From Maricurvus nonylphenolicus (GTDB lineage Bacteria > Pseudomonadota > Gammaproteobacteria > Pseudomonadales > Cellvibrionaceae), in the NCBI RefSeq assembly GCF_042854845.1, contig NZ_AP031498.1:3658001-3722000 (forward strand): DNA of 64,000 nucleotides, in the 5' to 3' direction. Shown here piece after piece: positions 16,325 through 24,989 of the stretch. Under the pieces are notes generated by a model. That model saw nothing but the letters and a program-made list of their open reading frames with translations. It made no database searches and was not told the origin of the DNA. The first letter of the stretch is position 1. The number at the start of each line of letters is the position of its first letter. The position numbers and the translations under genes are program-made.

Positions 16325-18688
16325 ATGCTAGATAATAATAAATTCTTGAAGTCACCCCTTGTTCAAGCGATTGGCCTATCATCAGCACTGTTAGCCGCTG
16401 GTGCCCAGGCTGCAGAATTCCAACTGGAAGAAATCGTGGTTACCGCTCAAAAGCGTGCTGAAAGTTTGCAGGATGTTCCTATCTCTGTGAGCGCGGTTGG
16501 TGGTGAAAAGCTATCGGAAGCCGGTATTGAAAACCTGCAGGATCTGTCTGCTTACGTACCTAACCTGAAAATTATTGAAGGTGCCCTGGTACCCCAGATG
16601 TTTATCCGTGGTATTGGCTCCAGCGCCAACCAGGGTTTTGAGCAATCCGTCGGCACCTTCTCTGACGGTATCTATATGGGCCGCAGTTTGCAGTCCCGTA
16701 CTGCCTTCCTGGACCTTGAACGCGTTGAGGTTCTGCGTGGCCCACAGGGTATTTTATTTGGTCAAAGCACCATCGCTGGTGCCATTAGCCTTGTAAGCGG
16801 CAAACCACAACAGGAAACCGAAGGCTCAATCTCTATTGGCCACGTGCCGCAGTATGACGAAACCGAAATCAACGGCTATATCACTGGCCCGCTGACCGAC
16901 ACGCTCAGTGCGCGTTTTTCCTTCCGCGATAAGCGTGAAGACGGCTACCTGAACAACAGATTGCGCGACAGCGAAAGCATGGACACCGAAGAACAGTCCG
17001 GCCGCCTGTCGTTACTGTGGGAACCCACCGAAGAACTGTCTGCCCTGTTAAAAGTTGAATCTACCCGTGTGGATCGTTCTGGCCGTTTGGATCAGCCTAT
17101 CGATACTGGCATCTATAGCTTGGCAGTTCCAACACTGGTTGAAGATTCCGAGTTTGACTACAATATTCGCAGCAATGAAGACACTCGCATGGAGTTTGAT
17201 AGCGACAACATTGCCTTAACACTGGAATACCAACTGGGTGACCACACCCTAACCTCGATCACAGCCCACTCCACCTACGACTACCAAGAGCTGGACTTTG
17301 ACCCGGATGCCACCGAAATCCAGGTCCTGGCGTTGGATATGTTCGAAGACTTTGAACAAACCAGCCAGGAATTCCGTTTGACCTCACCAGGCGGTGAAAC
17401 AGTCGATTATATTGTTGGCCTGTTCTATCAAGACTCAACGCAGGAATACACTGAGAACGTCGACGGTCACCTGAGCACGCTAGGATTAAACCCGGCTCTA
17501 GACACCTTGATTGCCCGTGACTTTAATCAGGACAGTGAAACATTCGCAGCCTTCACTCAGGTAACGTGGAATATTACCGAAGAACTGCGCGCAACTTTCG
17601 GTTTGCGATACTCTCGTGACGAGAAAGAGGGGGAGAGACGTCAAATTCTTACCTCACTGAATAATCCCGGAGTATCTCAAAACGATGTTGATATTACCCT
17701 GCCTATTGTTGGCACTGTAAGTGCTGCCGATATTCTCGCCTGGGAAGACGATGGCTCCCCCTTCTCTGGACTTCGTGCGAATGATCACTTCCTTGAAGGC
17801 AATAGCAAAGAAACCAACTGGACACCATCGGTCAATCTCCAATATGACCTGAATGAAGATGTGATGCTGTACATCACCTACTCGGAAGGTTATAAAGCTG
17901 GCGGCTTTGATGCCCGCGGCATTAATAACTTTACCGCAGGTGATGTAGATACCTTAGGCCGTAATTACGGTGTTTTCGCTCTGGGTGCTGATACTTTTGA
18001 ATTTGGCCAGGAGGAAGCAGAAACACTGGAAATTGGTGCCAAAATGACCCTGCTGGACGGCGCGGCAGAATTGAATGTGGCCCTGTTCCAAACTGACTAT
18101 ACCGATATGCAGGTGAGTGTTTATGACGGTACCTACGGTTTCGCGGTATTGAACGCTGGCGAATCCACCGTGCGCGGTCTGGAAATGGATGGACGCTGGC
18201 GTGCCAGCGAAAGCGTAACCCTGACCGCCTCTCTGGCTTACCTGGACTTTGAGTGGACAAAGTTTGAAGAAGGCCCATGTCCTGCCGTTGGTCACAATAC
18301 TCCAAGCCCAAGCGGGGATAACTGTGATTACGAAGGTCTGGAAAATAACCACACCCCTGAGTGGACTGCCAACGTAAGCGCAAACCACATTTACCCACTG
18401 TCCGATTCTCTGGAGTTGTCCTCTACTCTGGATTTGAACTTTAAAGACAATCACTATGTGGCTAACAACCTGGACGCCCGCTCAGAGCAGCCTGGCACTA
18501 CACTGATCAACGCCCGTGTAGCCCTGTCTTCCCTGGAAGACGACTGGCAAGTGGCTCTGGTAGGTAAAAACCTGAGCGATCAAAAGGTTAACAACTACTC
18601 AACCAACCTGATCCAGAGTCAGGGTGGTCTGTCCGCCTCGATTGGTCGTCCAAGAACTGTCGGTATTGAAGCCAGCTACCGCTTCTAA
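16325..18688 (+). CDS. TonB-dependent outer-membrane receptor
   Basis: A 787-residue TonB-dependent receptor. Signal peptide 1-29 (LLAAGAQAA), TonB box EEIVVTAQKR at about 34-43, plug domain with VEVLRGPQGILFGQSTIAGA, then a beta-barrel ending in the typical aromatic residue (IEASYRF). No STN signalling domain. Such receptors import siderophores, vitamins, sugars or hydrophobic compounds; this style, common in sphingomonads and marine gammaproteobacteria, is often linked to catabolic genes. Only moderately similar by eye to the receptors at 22.3 and 30.2 kb, and lacking the ECF promoter motif found there. Substrate unknown. Confidence 0.88.
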   Translation: MLDNNKFLKSPLVQAIGLSSALLAAGAQAAEFQLEEIVVTAQKRAESLQDVPISVSAVGGEKLSEAGIENLQDLSAYVPNLKIIEGALVPQMFIRGIGSSANQGFEQSVGTFSDGIYMGRSLQSRTAFLDLERVEVLRGPQGILFGQSTIAGAISLVSGKPQQETEGSISIGHVPQYDETEINGYITGPLTDTLSARFSFRDKREDGYLNNRLRDSESMDTEEQSGRLSLLWEPTEELSALLKVESTRVDRSGRLDQPIDTGIYSLAVPTLVEDSEFDYNIRSNEDTRMEFDSDNIALTLEYQLGDHTLTSITAHSTYDYQELDFDPDATEIQVLALDMFEDFEQTSQEFRLTSPGGETVDYIVGLFYQDSTQEYTENVDGHLSTLGLNPALDTLIARDFNQDSETFAAFTQVTWNITEELRATFGLRYSRDEKEGERRQILTSLNNPGVSQNDVDITLPIVGTVSAADILAWEDDGSPFSGLRANDHFLEGNSKETNWTPSVNLQYDLNEDVMLYITYSEGYKAGGFDARGINNFTAGDVDTLGRNYGVFALGADTFEFGQEEAETLEIGAKMTLLDGAAELNVALFQTDYTDMQVSVYDGTYGFAVLNAGESTVRGLEMDGRWRASESVTLTASLAYLDFEWTKFEEGPCPAVGHNTPSPSGDNCDYEGLENNHTPEWTANVSANHIYPLSDSLELSSTLDLNFKDNHYVANNLDARSEQPGTTLINARVALSSLEDDWQVALVGKNLSDQKVNNYSTNLIQSQGGLSASIGRPRTVGIEASYRF

Positions 18689-18723
18689 GCTCATAGCGGT
18701 GCATCTTAATAGAAGATAAAGCG

Positions 18724-18761
18724 AAGGGGGTAAGCGATCTAATCGACCGCTTCCCCCCTTT
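18724..18761 (+). terminator. Terminator after TonB receptor gene
   Basis: A G/C-rich stem (AGGGGG and AAGCG pairing with CGCTT and CCCCCT) with an 11-nt loop and a short TTT tail, 35 nt after the receptor stop. Confidence 0.7.
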
Positions 18762-18870
18762 ATCTCCTAAACGAAGAAATCAGATCACCTATTATTTCTG
18801 AACCCAGTTACCATGAAAGCCCATCGGAACACGATGGTCGACATACTGTTATGGGTTTTCCGGATATCGC

Positions 18871-18954
18871 GAATCCGGAAAGATTCGAACCTTCGACCGC
18901 AAGGTTCATAACCGGTCATGCCTGCTTTATATCTTAACCCGTTAAACTACATTC
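18871..18954 (-). pseudogene. Decayed tRNA-like sequence
   Basis: The minus strand reads through a D-arm-like part (AGTTTAACGGGTTAAGAT), then a tRNA 3' half with CGGTC, a good T-arm (GAAGG, loop TTCGAAT, CTTTC) and part of an acceptor (GGATTC). The anticodon stem does not pair, about 14 extra bases separate D-arm and anticodon arm, and the CCA is degraded. The 3' half and adjoining bases match tRNA-Arg at 39691-39767 (42 of 51 positions over 18864-18914 against 39688-39738). The rest of 18689-19012 holds a terminator and a small hairpin (CCATCG/CGATGG near 18822-18838) and no gene. Confidence 0.55.
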
Positions 18955-19012
18955 TTTCATCCATATACCAGCTGTAAGCCCCATTTCACAACTTTTCTCA
19001 ATTAAGCATTAT

Positions 19013-20629
19013 CTAATCACGCAATTCCCGCCGCAGAATTTTTCCCACAGCAGATTTAGGTAATTCAGTTTTAAATACCACATACTTGGGAACCTTATAA
19101 GCTGCAAGTTCTTGACGACAAAAATCTCTAACATTCTTCTCCGTCAATGCCTCATTGGTTTTAACGACGAACAGCTTAACCGCTTCTGCGGTACGATCAT
19201 CGGCAACGCCAACCGCAGCGCACTCAAAAACATCTGGATGACTAGAGACAACATCTTCAATTTCGTTTGGATAGACATTAAAACCCGACACCAAAATCAT
19301 GTCTTTAATGCGATCCACAATACTGATATAACCATCTTCGTGAATTACTGCGACGTCGCCGGTTCGAAACCAGCCTTCAGCGTCAAATGCTTCGGCGGTC
19401 GCTTCCGGTCGCTGCCAGTATCCTTTCAACACTTGCGGGCCACGAATTAGAAGCTCGCCCTCCTCCCCAGACTCCAGAGTCTTTCCATTCACGTCGACCA
19501 CTTTCACTTCTGTTCCAAAACCGGGTTTTCCTACCGTCCCCAGCTTGCGCTCGTCTGGTGAATTACAACTCGTTGATGCTGCTGTTTCTGATAATCCGTA
19601 ACCTTCAAAAATGTCACTGCCAGTACGTTCCCTCCACTCATCCGCTATGGAAGTCACCAGCGCGGCACCGCCCGATATAGTCCCACGCAAAGCGCTAAAA
19701 TCTATTTGATCGAACTCAGGATGTTCTAACAACGCAGAAAACAAAGTATTCACCCCAGCCATTCCGGTAAATCGGTAGGATTTCATGGTTTGCACCATTG
19801 CGTCGATATCCCTAGGATTGGGAATCAAAACCGATACCACACCGCCCAGGCAGGTACCTACGATGCTAGAAGTAAACCCATAAACATGATAGAGAGGCAT
19901 GGGGGAAATAAAGACTTCAGACTCACCGTCGCCTTCTATGTATTTTTCATGCTCTCTTAGCGCTATTGCAAAGCCGGCAAAGATATTGCCATGCGTTAAT
20001 ACTGCCCCCTTAGCCGGGCCGGTCGTGCCACCGGTATACTGTAATAAGGCAATATCGTCCATGGTTGCCTCGTTAGCAGGCGCTATTCGATCTGGTGTGG
20101 ATTCCAGTAACGCTGACAAACCAAGTACATTTGCTAAAGCAGTGTCAGGCAGCACCTCTGCTTGAGAGAAGCCTTCAAACTGCGTCACAATAACGGTTTT
20201 TACGTTCGTTTGTCGGATCGCACTTTCTATGCTTGGTAATAGCTCTACCAAAGCTACCAATGCCTTGGCACCGCTGTCTTGAAATTGATGAACAAGTTCA
20301 CGCTCGGTATAAAGGGGGTTGGTATTAACCAAAACCAACCCTGCTCGCAATGCCCCCCACGCAACAATCGGATACTGAGAAATATTGGGTAACTGCACGG
20401 CAATGTGATCCCCTTTTTCCAGCCCCCCCTCACTACGGAGATAAGCAGAAAAATTTCGGCTCATCCGCTCAAGTTCAGAGAACGTCAAATCCTTCCCCAT
20501 GCAGGAGAAAGCCACCCGAGAAGGGTATTTTTTACAGCTTTCTTCAAAAACATCTACGAGATTCGAATAACCCTCGGTATTAAGTTCTACTAACTTTTGC
20601 TGTGAGAACAACTCAGTGGTATCTGCCAT
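19013..20629 (-). CDS. fadD: Long-chain acyl-CoA synthetase (AMP-binding)
   Basis: A 538-residue acyl-adenylating enzyme that activates a carboxylic acid to its CoA thioester. The P-loop is LLQYTGGTTGPAKGA, followed by GYGLSETAAS, GWFRTGDVA and the C-terminal Lys segment LPKSAVGKILRREL. No signal or membrane span. ATG 20629 is preferred over the upstream TTG at 20647. It follows the GPH transporter by 57 nt on the same strand, so it probably activates an acid derived from the imported compound. Chain-length preference cannot be judged; the fadD symbol is by family resemblance. Confidence 0.85.
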   Translation of the reverse strand: MADTTELFSQQKLVELNTEGYSNLVDVFEESCKKYPSRVAFSCMGKDLTFSELERMSRNFSAYLRSEGGLEKGDHIAVQLPNISQYPIVAWGALRAGLVLVNTNPLYTERELVHQFQDSGAKALVALVELLPSIESAIRQTNVKTVIVTQFEGFSQAEVLPDTALANVLGLSALLESTPDRIAPANEATMDDIALLQYTGGTTGPAKGAVLTHGNIFAGFAIALREHEKYIEGDGESEVFISPMPLYHVYGFTSSIVGTCLGGVVSVLIPNPRDIDAMVQTMKSYRFTGMAGVNTLFSALLEHPEFDQIDFSALRGTISGGAALVTSIADEWRERTGSDIFEGYGLSETAASTSCNSPDERKLGTVGKPGFGTEVKVVDVNGKTLESGEEGELLIRGPQVLKGYWQRPEATAEAFDAEGWFRTGDVAVIHEDGYISIVDRIKDMILVSGFNVYPNEIEDVVSSHPDVFECAAVGVADDRTAEAVKLFVVKTNEALTEKNVRDFCRQELAAYKVPKYVVFKTELPKSAVGKILRRELRD

Positions 20630-20686
20630 CAAACTACAATTCTCCAATGTAAAATATATCCGCTAAGGGCACGAAAATGAGGGCTA

Positions 20687-22093
20687 TTAGCCATCCAGCT
20701 GAGTCCGAATGTCTACATAGCGCTTTTGATCTAAACGATAATGTATAAAAATAAATGCGCCTAACAGCCCAATACACGACAGGCCAGGCCCATAAACCCA
20801 AGCTAGACGAGCAGACATATCGGGGGTTACATCAGCAATACTGACAACACCTTCGAAATTTGCGAAATCGATGGTAAGCCCCGCGAGAAAAGTGCCAACA
20901 CCAAAGGTAACTTTCTGGGTCAGCATGAGGGCAGAATTAAGAATGCCTTCCTGACGCCTTCCAGAAGATATCTGCAACTCATCCGCAACATCCGGAACCA
21001 TGCCCGAAGATAGGTTCATGTAGGAAATATAGAAAGACTGATGAATCACAATAAAAAAGCAGACCACCAACAGTAACCCAGTACTGCCAATCGCAGGGGT
21101 CAGGCCATACAGGTGAGCGAGTACTGGTATGGGGCCAATCACTACCATACCTAGAATCATATAGACTAGCGCTCTAGGTTTACCGAACAGCTGGGTTCCC
21201 CGTAAAGACAACCAGGATGCCGGTAAGAGCGCTAACAATACAGCCATCATAAAAATACCAATTTGGTTTTCACTAAAACCATAGAAAAAGTTATTCATGT
21301 GTAATAGCAAGGTATTACCGAGCCCGATAGTTGATACTATTACCAAGTTACCTATCAACAGGATTCGAGCAGAAGGATTACGAAACAATCCAGCTATTTC
21401 CCCAAACGCATGGAACCAGTGTTGGGATCGTTGGAGCTTGGAAGTTTGCACCAGATTGGGGATATGAGGACGAGTACCCCAAATGGAAACAACCATTCCT
21501 ATCATGGCCAGAAAAGCCGCATAAAATCCCACATTTCTGTAACCGTCGACAACACTGCCCGCCGCTGTGGCAATCGGGATGATCAAGAACCATGCCGACA
21601 CTTGAATGCTAACTCCTCCTGCGTACCCAAGAATATTCCGGTACACCGCGATACTTGTACGCTCTGTGTAGTCCTGGCTTAACTCTGCCCCCAGAGCCAT
21701 ATGTGGCACGGTAAACAGCGTGAGAAAGCTACGAACAGCAACAGCCATTAGTAGATACCAAAAAAACAGTCCGGTCTGTGAGAGTTCTGCGGGAGGATTA
21801 AATATCGCAATCAATGCACCGCAGAACGGTACCACTGAAATGATCATAAAAGGGTGCCGTCGCCCCCATTTACCCGTTTTAAAATTGTCCGAAACATGAC
21901 CAATAATTGGATCAGAAATGGCATCAATAACCAACGCCAAAAGCGCCGCCAAGCCTGCAAGACTGGCAGACAACCCCTGTAATTGGGTGTAATAAAAAAA
22001 TAAAAAATAATGGAAACAGGTATCCTTAGCCGCCCAGGCAAAGCTACCCACACTATAACTAATCTTATCTATTGAACCGAGTCGATTCATCAT
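20687..22093 (-). CDS. GPH/MelB-type MFS cation symporter
   Basis: A 468-residue inner-membrane protein with about 12 spans. The glycoside-pentoside-hexuronide family signature is clear near the N-terminus: DAISDPIIGHVSDN followed by KWGRRHPFMIIS. Members move sugars or, in many marine and sphingomonad clusters, other organic molecules with Na+ or H+. It lies 192 nt downstream of a TonB receptor and 57 nt upstream of the acyl-CoA synthetase, so it probably carries the same substrate across the inner membrane. AAGG precedes two adjacent ATG codons (22093, 22090). Confidence 0.85.
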   Translation of the reverse strand: MMNRLGSIDKISYSVGSFAWAAKDTCFHYFLFFYYTQLQGLSASLAGLAALLALVIDAISDPIIGHVSDNFKTGKWGRRHPFMIISVVPFCGALIAIFNPPAELSQTGLFFWYLLMAVAVRSFLTLFTVPHMALGAELSQDYTERTSIAVYRNILGYAGGVSIQVSAWFLIIPIATAAGSVVDGYRNVGFYAAFLAMIGMVVSIWGTRPHIPNLVQTSKLQRSQHWFHAFGEIAGLFRNPSARILLIGNLVIVSTIGLGNTLLLHMNNFFYGFSENQIGIFMMAVLLALLPASWLSLRGTQLFGKPRALVYMILGMVVIGPIPVLAHLYGLTPAIGSTGLLLVVCFFIVIHQSFYISYMNLSSGMVPDVADELQISSGRRQEGILNSALMLTQKVTFGVGTFLAGLTIDFANFEGVVSIADVTPDMSARLAWVYGPGLSCIGLLGAFIFIHYRLDQKRYVDIRTQLDG

Positions 22094-22285
22094 TTGCCTT
22101 TGTTACTTCAGTTTATTAGTAGGCCAGAGCCATTACGATTACTTTCGACTCCTTCTCACAAGCCGATCCAAAATCTGAATCATGATCTGAAAACGGCCAG
22201 CCAGAGATACACACAGAAACGAATTCTGAAAATGTATAACCCTGACCAGCCAGCATCATTGGATGCGTTTTGCACTCAAATTAGA

Positions 22286-24463
22286 TTAAAAAGTACGGGA
22301 CACTCTGACACCCGCTGTGCGTGGTGGGGCATAACTACCGAGTACCCCGGCAGTGGGAGCTGCACCGCCGGTACCGCTAGGTAATTTCCAGTCGAAATAC
22401 TCTTCATCAGTAAGATTTTCAACATAAACCTGAGCGAACCAGTCTTCCTGGCTATCACGCCAAGTAACACGGAAGTTCTGCAGGGTATTAGAATCCATAC
22501 GTGTGACCTCACGCTCGAATGCATCACTATAGTACTCATCGGTATAGAGCACGTCATAGCGCAACTGAAGAGAATCACCGCTGTCAAACTGGAAGGTATG
22601 CTGGAGTCCAACCTGTAACTTCAGATCCGGCGCTCGCAACATCGCGTTGCCACTCACATCCTGGTTTGGGTCTCCCAATACAAGGGTGTTGGAGATTTCG
22701 GCATCCGTAAACTCCGCTTTCTGAGCACTCAAATTGGCATCCATCTGAAACCCTTCAAACGGGCGTGCAACCACTTCCAGTTCGGCACCATAGATTTCAG
22801 ATTCCCCGGCATTCTCTAACAAAGCCTGACCTGTGTCCCAAGTACGAACCTGCATATCGGTGTAATCATAAAAATAAAAGGCACCGTTAACTAAAAGCCT
22901 ACGATCAAAATAGGTGCTCTTAAAGCCCATCTCATAAGCCAGAATGACCTCTTCATCAAAGGTCTGATTACAGTCGGTACCGTTAATACCACCGGCCTTG
23001 AAACCTCGTGAAACAGAACCATAAACCATCGCGTCACTGGAGAGATCGTAATCAACGCCGACCTTAAAGGTAGGAGTCTCCCAGGAGTCGGAAAGTTTTA
23101 GGTTTTCACATTCAGTAATGACAGTACTACTAGCAAGGAAAGTCGTAGACTTAGACAGTACGGTATCACGTTCATCACGGGTGTAACGTAAACCGGCCGT
23201 AGCCCGCAAGCGGTCGGTCAGATGATACGTACCCTGCGCGAATACACCAATTGACGACAATTCATCGGCGTAGTCTATGTCAACAAACACAGAACCAAAT
23301 ACGGCAGGTACATCAGCATCACTAGAGGCATCATCATAGTAGTAGTTTGCACCGACTATCCATTCCAGATTTTCCTCAAAGGCAGTACCAGACAGGTTAA
23401 CATCCAGGGTATATTCTTCTGCCTTTTCGCCATAAATAATATTCGCCAAAAACAAACTTGTACCGTCGGTATCACTACTGGTGTCCCGCTTGGATTCACG
23501 GTAGGAGACCAAAGCATTTAACGTCATATCATTAAAGTCCCAGACAAGCGATGAACTGGCACCCCAGACTTCCATCGATAGTTTTCCGGTAATATCACCG
23601 TAGACATCTCTGGAGCCTTTACCCACGAACATCGCAGAAGGAATTCCACCTTTCCCCCCATCCGTCACGTTCTCAAGCCGACCGGATGGACGGCTATTGA
23701 TGTCACGTTTTTGATAATCACTGCGAACAATGATTTCCATATCCTCATTCGGAAGATACAACACAGACGCGGCTGCCGAACTCAACTGTTCGGTATCAAC
23801 ATCATCACCGTTAGTCAGGTTTTTAGCGTATCCATCACGTTCTTTATAAAGATAGGAACCACGGACCGCCAGTTTGTCTTCGATGATACCCATTGAGCCA
23901 GAGATACTGCCCTGTGTGGCATTATAGGTACCGGCAGCTACCGACACCTTGGCTGTTGGCTCAAAGGTTGGTTTTTTGGTTCTGACGTTGATATTACCGG
24001 CAGTACTGTTGCGGCCATACAGAGTACCCTGTGGGCCCCTCAGCACTTCGAACTGTGCTGCATCCTGGAAAGACGCGGCATTGGCAAAACCGTGGCCGAG
24101 ATACACACCATCAAGGTACATCGCCACACCAGGGCTTTTACCAATATTTACATCATCCTGCCCTACCCCCCTTATGTAGATCTGAGCCCCCGCTGGTGCC
24201 TCGTTGAAGGTAACACTGGGCGCGAGCATTTGCAGGTCACGGACATCGTTAATATCGGTATTCTCAATCACGGCCTCTGTGATTGCTGTAACGGCAACCG
24301 GGGTATCCTGTAATGACTGCTCACGCTTCTGAGCAGTAACAATAACTTCTTCAATAAAGAAATCATCTGCATTTTTGCTTTCTTGCGCAACAACACTCAT
24401 GGCCGATGTTACGGAAATAATGGCTGCGGATAGCCTGTTAACCACTAATTTTTTTCTAGTCAT
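22286..24463 (-). CDS. TonB-dependent receptor (transport paralogue, no STN domain)
   Basis: A 725-residue outer-membrane receptor. Signal peptide about 1-29 (ISVTSAMSVVAQ), TonB box EEVIVTAQKREQSL, plug with RDLQMLAPSVTFNEAPAGAQ and FEVLRGPQGTLYGRNSTAGN, and a C-terminal Phe (VRVSRTF). Very similar throughout to the STN-bearing receptor at 30166-32604, so the two are recent paralogues. I chose ATG 24463 (MTRKKL) because a plausible GAGAG lies upstream and it opens a signal peptide. An ECF-type promoter motif is at 24561-24595. It heads a run of same-strand genes (transporter, acyl-CoA synthetase). Substrate unknown. Confidence 0.9.
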   Translation of the reverse strand: MTRKKLVVNRLSAAIISVTSAMSVVAQESKNADDFFIEEVIVTAQKREQSLQDTPVAVTAITEAVIENTDINDVRDLQMLAPSVTFNEAPAGAQIYIRGVGQDDVNIGKSPGVAMYLDGVYLGHGFANAASFQDAAQFEVLRGPQGTLYGRNSTAGNINVRTKKPTFEPTAKVSVAAGTYNATQGSISGSMGIIEDKLAVRGSYLYKERDGYAKNLTNGDDVDTEQLSSAAASVLYLPNEDMEIIVRSDYQKRDINSRPSGRLENVTDGGKGGIPSAMFVGKGSRDVYGDITGKLSMEVWGASSSLVWDFNDMTLNALVSYRESKRDTSSDTDGTSLFLANIIYGEKAEEYTLDVNLSGTAFEENLEWIVGANYYYDDASSDADVPAVFGSVFVDIDYADELSSIGVFAQGTYHLTDRLRATAGLRYTRDERDTVLSKSTTFLASSTVITECENLKLSDSWETPTFKVGVDYDLSSDAMVYGSVSRGFKAGGINGTDCNQTFDEEVILAYEMGFKSTYFDRRLLVNGAFYFYDYTDMQVRTWDTGQALLENAGESEIYGAELEVVARPFEGFQMDANLSAQKAEFTDAEISNTLVLGDPNQDVSGNAMLRAPDLKLQVGLQHTFQFDSGDSLQLRYDVLYTDEYYSDAFEREVTRMDSNTLQNFRVTWRDSQEDWFAQVYVENLTDEEYFDWKLPSGTGGAAPTAGVLGSYAPPRTAGVRVSRTF

Positions 24464-24560
24464 CTCAACTCTCTCATTATTAATCGTTATAATAAAAAAA
24501 GCACCGAACTCATTAAGGACCAACACCTCAACAACGGGTCTTTAATTCCCTCAGAGTAAT

Positions 24561-24595
24561 ATGAGACAACTCACACACACATATCCCCTACTCAG
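24561..24595 (-). promoter_or_regulatory. ECF-type promoter motif B
   Basis: Minus strand: GAGTAGGGG, 16 nt, then TGTC in TTGTCTCAT. Same spacing as the other six copies; about 95 nt before the TonB receptor ATG at 24463. Confidence 0.75.
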
Positions 24596-24658
24596 CCCAA
24601 AAATATCTCTCCAATTCAATCACAGCCATCTCCGCATAGTATTTAAGCCATGAAGTAA

Positions 24659-24847
24659 TTAGGTTGATTCAACAAAAACCTGTCGAGCCCAGTTAACGAT
24701 TATTTTTTCAAGGTTTACATGTAGACTACGAGCACAAAGATCAATAAATGCATCACGAATCAATATCGTAACAAAGCCAGGAAAGGCCAATGGATCACCC
24801 GGAAGCGTGTAAACAGATGATGAGTAGTCATTGTGTAGCAATATCAA
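24659..24847 (-). other. Short unassigned ORF (62 codons)
   Basis: An open frame without a recognisable ribosome site or family. The 5' end lies inside the inverted repeat at 24827-24865. Its latter part (AFIDLCARSLHVNLEKIIV) looks helical and could be a leftover of a larger gene. Apart from this ORF, promoter motif B and the inverted repeat, the 24464-24989 interval holds nothing I can identify. Confidence 0.2.
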
Positions 24848-24865
24848 GACATGCTACACAATGAC
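24827..24865. repeat. Perfect 14-bp inverted repeat
   Basis: GTCATTGTGTAGCA and its exact complement TGCTACACAATGAC are separated by 11 bp (ATATCAAGACA). It lies between the DUF3604 gene end and the promoter of the TonB receptor. No T-run follows, so a protein-binding site or a mobile-element end is as likely as a terminator. Confidence 0.6.
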
Positions 24866-24989
24866 CATTAAGAAGTGAGAATCAGGTAATCCACTTCATG
24901 AGCAGCAATAAAGCCAGCTATCAATTCGCCGTTGGGTTCAGGTATAGCCCCCAATCAGAGCGAACCAGATCAGGAGGGATTATCCCAAT

